A stretch of 16,440 nt of DNA, taken from positions 1 to 16,440 of the forward strand of contig JAUXOH010000011.1 in the NCBI GenBank assembly GCA_030682505.1, read 5' to 3'. Both the position numbers and the translations under genes were made by a program. Shown piece by piece: positions 14,012 through 16,440 of this stretch (positions are counted from its first letter, which is position 1; each line of letters starts with the position of its first letter). The notes beneath the pieces are model-generated. The model was given only the letters and a program-made list of their open reading frames with translations, did not search any database and had not been told where the DNA came from. The DNA comes from Candidatus Didemnitutus sp. GTDB taxonomy: Bacteria > Verrucomicrobiota > Verrucomicrobiia > Opitutales > Opitutaceae.

Positions 14012-14245
14012 ATGGTAAACGTCAACCCAGGCTTTTCGCTTCCGGCGCGGCTCGACATCGTTCAGCCGTGCAACGACGCGTGCCGTCATTTTCGGCGGCT
14101 GCGCGACGACGGGTGGTCTGAATACGGCTTCTGCAACAATCCTCGCTCACCCTTCCATGCCAACCCGGTGCGCGGGGGCCGGGATTGCCAGCACTACCAA
14201 CCGGGCAACGGCGGAAAGGAAGACCCACCGGCCTCCGGCGAATAG
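14012..14245 (+). CDS. Small four-cysteine hypothetical protein
   Basis: A 77-residue open frame with cysteines C20, C24, C41 and C59, embedded in a patterned stretch (DACRHFRRLRDDG, YGFCNNPRSP, GGRDCQHY). The Cys-x3-Cys ... Gly-Phe-Cys ... Gly-Arg-Asp-Cys-x-x-Tyr arrangement is reminiscent of small HiPIP-like or zinc-binding folds. The aromatic and proline residues around the cysteines look selected rather than random. The start ATG at 14012 has no clear Shine-Dalgarno, as for most genes here. It is convergent with prmB (ends 14284). I do not recognise the family; it could be a chance frame, but the spaced cysteines argue for a real metal-binding protein. Confidence 0.55.
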   Translation: MVNVNPGFSLPARLDIVQPCNDACRHFRRLRDDGWSEYGFCNNPRSPFHANPVRGGRDCQHYQPGNGGKEDPPASGE

Positions 14246-14249
14246 ATTG

Positions 14250-14262
14250 CCGGTCAAACCGG
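14250..14262. terminator. Short stem-loop between convergent genes
   Basis: CCGGT (14250-14254) and ACCGG (14258-14262) pair over a CAA loop, in the 38-bp gap between the four-cysteine ORF and the prmB-like gene. The stem is only 5 bp and has no T-tract on either strand, so this is a weak call. Confidence 0.25.
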
Positions 14263-14283
14263 AGCCTGCGGGCGGGCGTCCCT

Positions 14284-15177
14284 TCAGGGCTTCCACTTGA
14301 GCAACCGTGCGGCTTGGACGAGGCAGACGCAATCCTCGCCGTCTTCGGTGTGCATCCAGTGGAGTTCGAGTTCGGGAAACGCCTTGTCCATGGCCCGGCG
14401 CAGACCACCGACCTCCAGCACCACGATGCCGTGCGGCTGGAGCCGGCTGCGCGCCTGGCGCAGCAGCTTGCGAATGACGTCGAGTCCATCGCGTCCGCCA
14501 TCGAGGGCCATCGCGGGCTCATTCTTGAATTCTTCGGGCATTGACCGGAGTTCCCGCGTCGGCACATACGGCGGATTGGAAATGATCACGTCGTATTTCA
14601 CCGGTTTCACCGCATCGAAAACATCCGAGCGGTGCAGCGTGATACGCCGGGCGAGATCGTGCTGCGCCACATTGAAGTTCGCCACCGCCAAGGCATCGGG
14701 TGACAGTTCGATCGCATCGACCTTGGCCCGGGGAAACTGGTGCGCCAGCAAGACCGCCAGGCAGGCCGATCCGGTGCACACATCGACCACGCGCTTCACG
14801 GGTTTCTTCGCCGGCAACCATTGCAGGACTTGCTCCGGCAACAACTCGACAAAATAGGACCGCGGAATGATCACGCGCTCGTCCACGTAGAACCGGTGCC
14901 CGCCGAGAAACGCCTCGCGCGTCAGATACGCCGCAGGCACGTGGTCATTGATCCGGCGCCGGAAGATCTCCTCGATCCGCCCGGCTTGCTCCGGGTCCAC
15001 TTTCCGCCGCAACACACGGCGCGGGCTGTCCAGCGACAGATCCAGGGTGGAGAGCAACAGGTAGAGCGCCTCGTCGTGGGCGTTGTCCGCCACCTGGCCC
15101 AGGGCGACCCGGTGGCGCGTGTAGCGCCGCCGCGCCCAGTCCAGCCAGTCGCCGATCGTTTGGGGTCGGGGGGGCAT
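14284..15177 (-). CDS. prmB: Ribosomal protein L3 N5-glutamine methyltransferase, PrmB type
   Basis: A 297-residue SAM-dependent methyltransferase. The N-terminal helical domain (about 1-85) has DNAHDEALYLLLS, typical of PrmB. Then comes PAAYLTREAFLGGHRFYVDE with RVIIPRS (81-107), where the FYVDERV block separates PrmB from the release-factor enzyme PrmC. SAM motif I is VDVCTGSACLA (131-141), and the catalytic glutamine-binding NPPY is at residues 201-204. It methylates a glutamine of ribosomal protein L3 in E. coli, and the same role is likely here. The start codon lies 3 bp after the stop of the rhomboid-like gene, so the two are co-transcribed. The E. coli protein is slightly longer, but the length is within family range. 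Confidence 0.88.
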   Translation of the reverse strand: MPPRPQTIGDWLDWARRRYTRHRVALGQVADNAHDEALYLLLSTLDLSLDSPRRVLRRKVDPEQAGRIEEIFRRRINDHVPAAYLTREAFLGGHRFYVDERVIIPRSYFVELLPEQVLQWLPAKKPVKRVVDVCTGSACLAVLLAHQFPRAKVDAIELSPDALAVANFNVAQHDLARRITLHRSDVFDAVKPVKYDVIISNPPYVPTRELRSMPEEFKNEPAMALDGGRDGLDVIRKLLRQARSRLQPHGIVVLEVGGLRRAMDKAFPELELHWMHTEDGEDCVCLVQAARLLKWKP

Positions 15178-15180
15178 CGT

Positions 15181-15981
15181 TCAGGTTTTTTCCACCGTGT
15201 GGGGGTGGTTGCCAAGGTGCTCCGGGCAATAACATTCCTCGCCGGCGCATTGGGAACAGTAGCGAAAATCCAACTGCGGGTGCGTGAGGTCGGTCTTGCC
15301 GCAAGCGAAACAGCGGTGGCGGGGTTCGCGCTCGTCGGGACGGGCCGCGACCGCGCGGGCCTGGTGCTCCATCCGCCGCCGCCCCGTGCGGATCCGGTTG
15401 ATGATGTCGCCGGCGAAAAACAGCAGGAAATTTCCGATCGCGGCGAGCACGGCCAGACGCACCGACCATGACCCCATGACCAGGGTGTAGCCATAGCCGA
15501 TCCACTGGATCAGCGCCAACCACTTGATCTTCACCGGCAGAATGAAGAACAGGAGCATCTCGAAATCCGGATTCAGCAGCGCGAAGGCCAAAAAGACGCT
15601 GCCGGCGAGAAACAGGTTCGTCGCGTAGTGATAGGGAAAGAGAAACGCCACGACCATCGTGAGCAGCCAACCGGTGAGGAGAAACAGGTTGTAGCGAAAC
15701 ACCCCCCAATGGCTTTCGAGTGCGCCGCCCATCATCCAGAACAGATACCAGGCGAAGGCGATGAACACCGGGTGCGCGTTGGGCGGAACCAACAGAAAGG
15801 TCAGCATCCGCCACACCTCGCCCTGCAGGACGGCCAGCGGCAGCAAGGCGATGCGCTCGATCTCAAAAAATCCGAGAAACGAGACGCTCCAGAAAAAGAC
15901 CTGTCCGATCACCAGGTAGAGCGAAAGGTTCGGAATCGCGTAACGTCCGAAGATTCGTTCGAGTTGTTTGACAACATCCAT
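15181..15981 (-). CDS. Rhomboid-like membrane protein without GxSG, with C-terminal Cys/His cluster
   Basis: A 266-residue protein with about six hydrophobic segments between residues 18 and 190. Rhomboid-style features are EVWRMLTFLL (55-64), the ALESHWGVFRYN segment (88-99) and LLFFILPVKIKWLALI (143-158), which resembles the later helices of rhomboid proteins. The catalytic GxSG of rhomboid proteases is not present where expected (LFLAGSVFLAFA, 123-134), so it is probably a proteolytically inactive pseudo-rhomboid. A soluble tail carries C224-x2-C227, C242-x2-C245, C250-x-C252, H255 and H259, a probable zinc-binding module. It is encoded 3 bp upstream of prmB on the same strand. Function is unknown; Derlin-like or quality-control roles are only analogies. 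Confidence 0.8.
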   Translation of the reverse strand: MDVVKQLERIFGRYAIPNLSLYLVIGQVFFWSVSFLGFFEIERIALLPLAVLQGEVWRMLTFLLVPPNAHPVFIAFAWYLFWMMGGALESHWGVFRYNLFLLTGWLLTMVVAFLFPYHYATNLFLAGSVFLAFALLNPDFEMLLFFILPVKIKWLALIQWIGYGYTLVMGSWSVRLAVLAAIGNFLLFFAGDIINRIRTGRRRMEHQARAVAARPDEREPRHRCFACGKTDLTHPQLDFRYCSQCAGEECYCPEHLGNHPHTVEKT

Positions 15982-16060
15982 GAAAGGGAATTTGCAGCCT
16001 GCGCGACGGTGCGCAAGCGCCGACGGTTCCGCGCCACTCGCCGGGCAACCTTCGGTCGGC

Positions 16061-16440
16061 CTATCTGGCCGGCAGCTTGGCCGCGATGGCCTCGAGCACC
16101 GGCTTCTTTTCTCCCATGAGCTGCAGGTCCGTCACTTCATCCAGCAGCGCGCGCGCCTCCACGATCCGATCGAGCTGCACCAGCACATTGGCGCGGTGCA
16201 GCTTCACGAGCTGCTTGGTCGCGGTCGTGGTGGCCCGGCCGCCGAGCCTTTCCCACACGCCGAGGGCTTCCTCCCAGCGCGGCGGCTCGACTTCATAATA
16301 GGCCTTCGCGTGCTGGTAGGCATAGGAGAAGTCCCCGGCCGCCAGATCTGATCCGCGCTGGAAAGCCTCCAGCATCGCCTTGTCGAGGGCCGCCCGCGTC
16401 CACTCGCCGCTCAGGATGAAATCGTCGCGCCCCGCCAGCA
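16061..16440 (-). CDS. TPR-like helical repeat protein, C-terminal part (5' truncated by window)
   Basis: The frame runs in from the right edge (first full codon at 16438) and ends at TAG 16063-16061, giving about 125 residues. The stretch AGDFSYAYQHAKAYYEVEPP followed by WEEALGVWERLGG, then LVKLHRANVLVQLDRIVEARALLDEV, has the alternating small and aromatic residues of paired TPR helices. No catalytic motif is visible. Its position 79 bp downstream of the rhomboid-like gene start, on the same strand, suggests it lies upstream in the same transcription unit as the rhomboid-like and prmB genes. The internal ATG at 16375 is unlikely to be the real start because coding potential continues to the window edge. 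Role unknown. Confidence 0.7.
   Translation of the reverse strand, partial: LAGRDDFILSGEWTRAALDKAMLEAFQRGSDLAAGDFSYAYQHAKAYYEVEPPRWEEALGVWERLGGRATTTATKQLVKLHRANVLVQLDRIVEARALLDEVTDLQLMGEKKPVLEAIAAKLPAR

Noticed and set aside
1..16440. CRISPR array, tRNA, rRNA, prophage or insertion sequence
   Set aside because: No regularly spaced repeats, no tRNA-like or rRNA segments, and no integrase or transposase motifs were seen on either strand.

Overview
This is a GC-rich bacterial chromosome window. Gene content, the near-absence of Shine-Dalgarno motifs and the style of the PrmB, rhomboid-like and ArsR proteins suggest a Verrucomicrobiota member, probably Opitutales-like. That placement is inference from general familiarity, not a search.

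Layout. Positions 1-353 hold the 3' end of a YebC/PmpR-family gene. Positions 446-11157 form one sulfur-centred block. It begins with a minus-strand ArsR-type repressor and, diverging from it, a tightly packed six-gene plus-strand operon: a YgaP-type DUF2892 membrane protein, a DUF6132-like Cys membrane peptide, a TolC-type outer-membrane channel, a lipoprotein membrane-fusion subunit, a 1101-residue RND pump, and a membrane-anchored rhodanese. An OmpP1/FadL-type porin gene follows, then a sulfide:quinone-oxidoreductase-like flavoprotein, a TusE/DsrC-like sulfur carrier and a DsrE2-like sulfurtransferase. After about 580 bp with no convincing gene come a second, exported rhodanese, an LpxR-type lipid A deacylase and a ferritin. 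The right end holds a small four-cysteine ORF, then on the minus strand a pseudo-rhomboid membrane protein with a C-terminal Cys/His cluster, co-transcribed with prmB, and the 3' end of a TPR-like gene.

Main observation. The same imperfect 24-bp palindrome, with 9-bp half-sites close to CTATATGCG / CGCATATAG separated by 6 bp, occurs three times by eye: in the arsR/DUF2892 divergent promoter (817-840), upstream of the FadL-type porin (7369-7392) and upstream of the SQR-like gene (8910-8933). This ties the RND efflux operon, the porin and the sulfide oxidation/relay genes into one likely ArsR-controlled regulon. The inferred logic is that the SQR-like enzyme makes sulfane sulfur, the TusE-like and DsrE2-like proteins and rhodaneses carry it, and the DUF2892/DUF6132 proteins with the tripartite RND pump move or export a reactive-sulfur species. 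No Dsr, Sox, sHdr or persulfide dioxygenase genes are visible, so detoxification or export is more likely than complete oxidation, at least from this locus.
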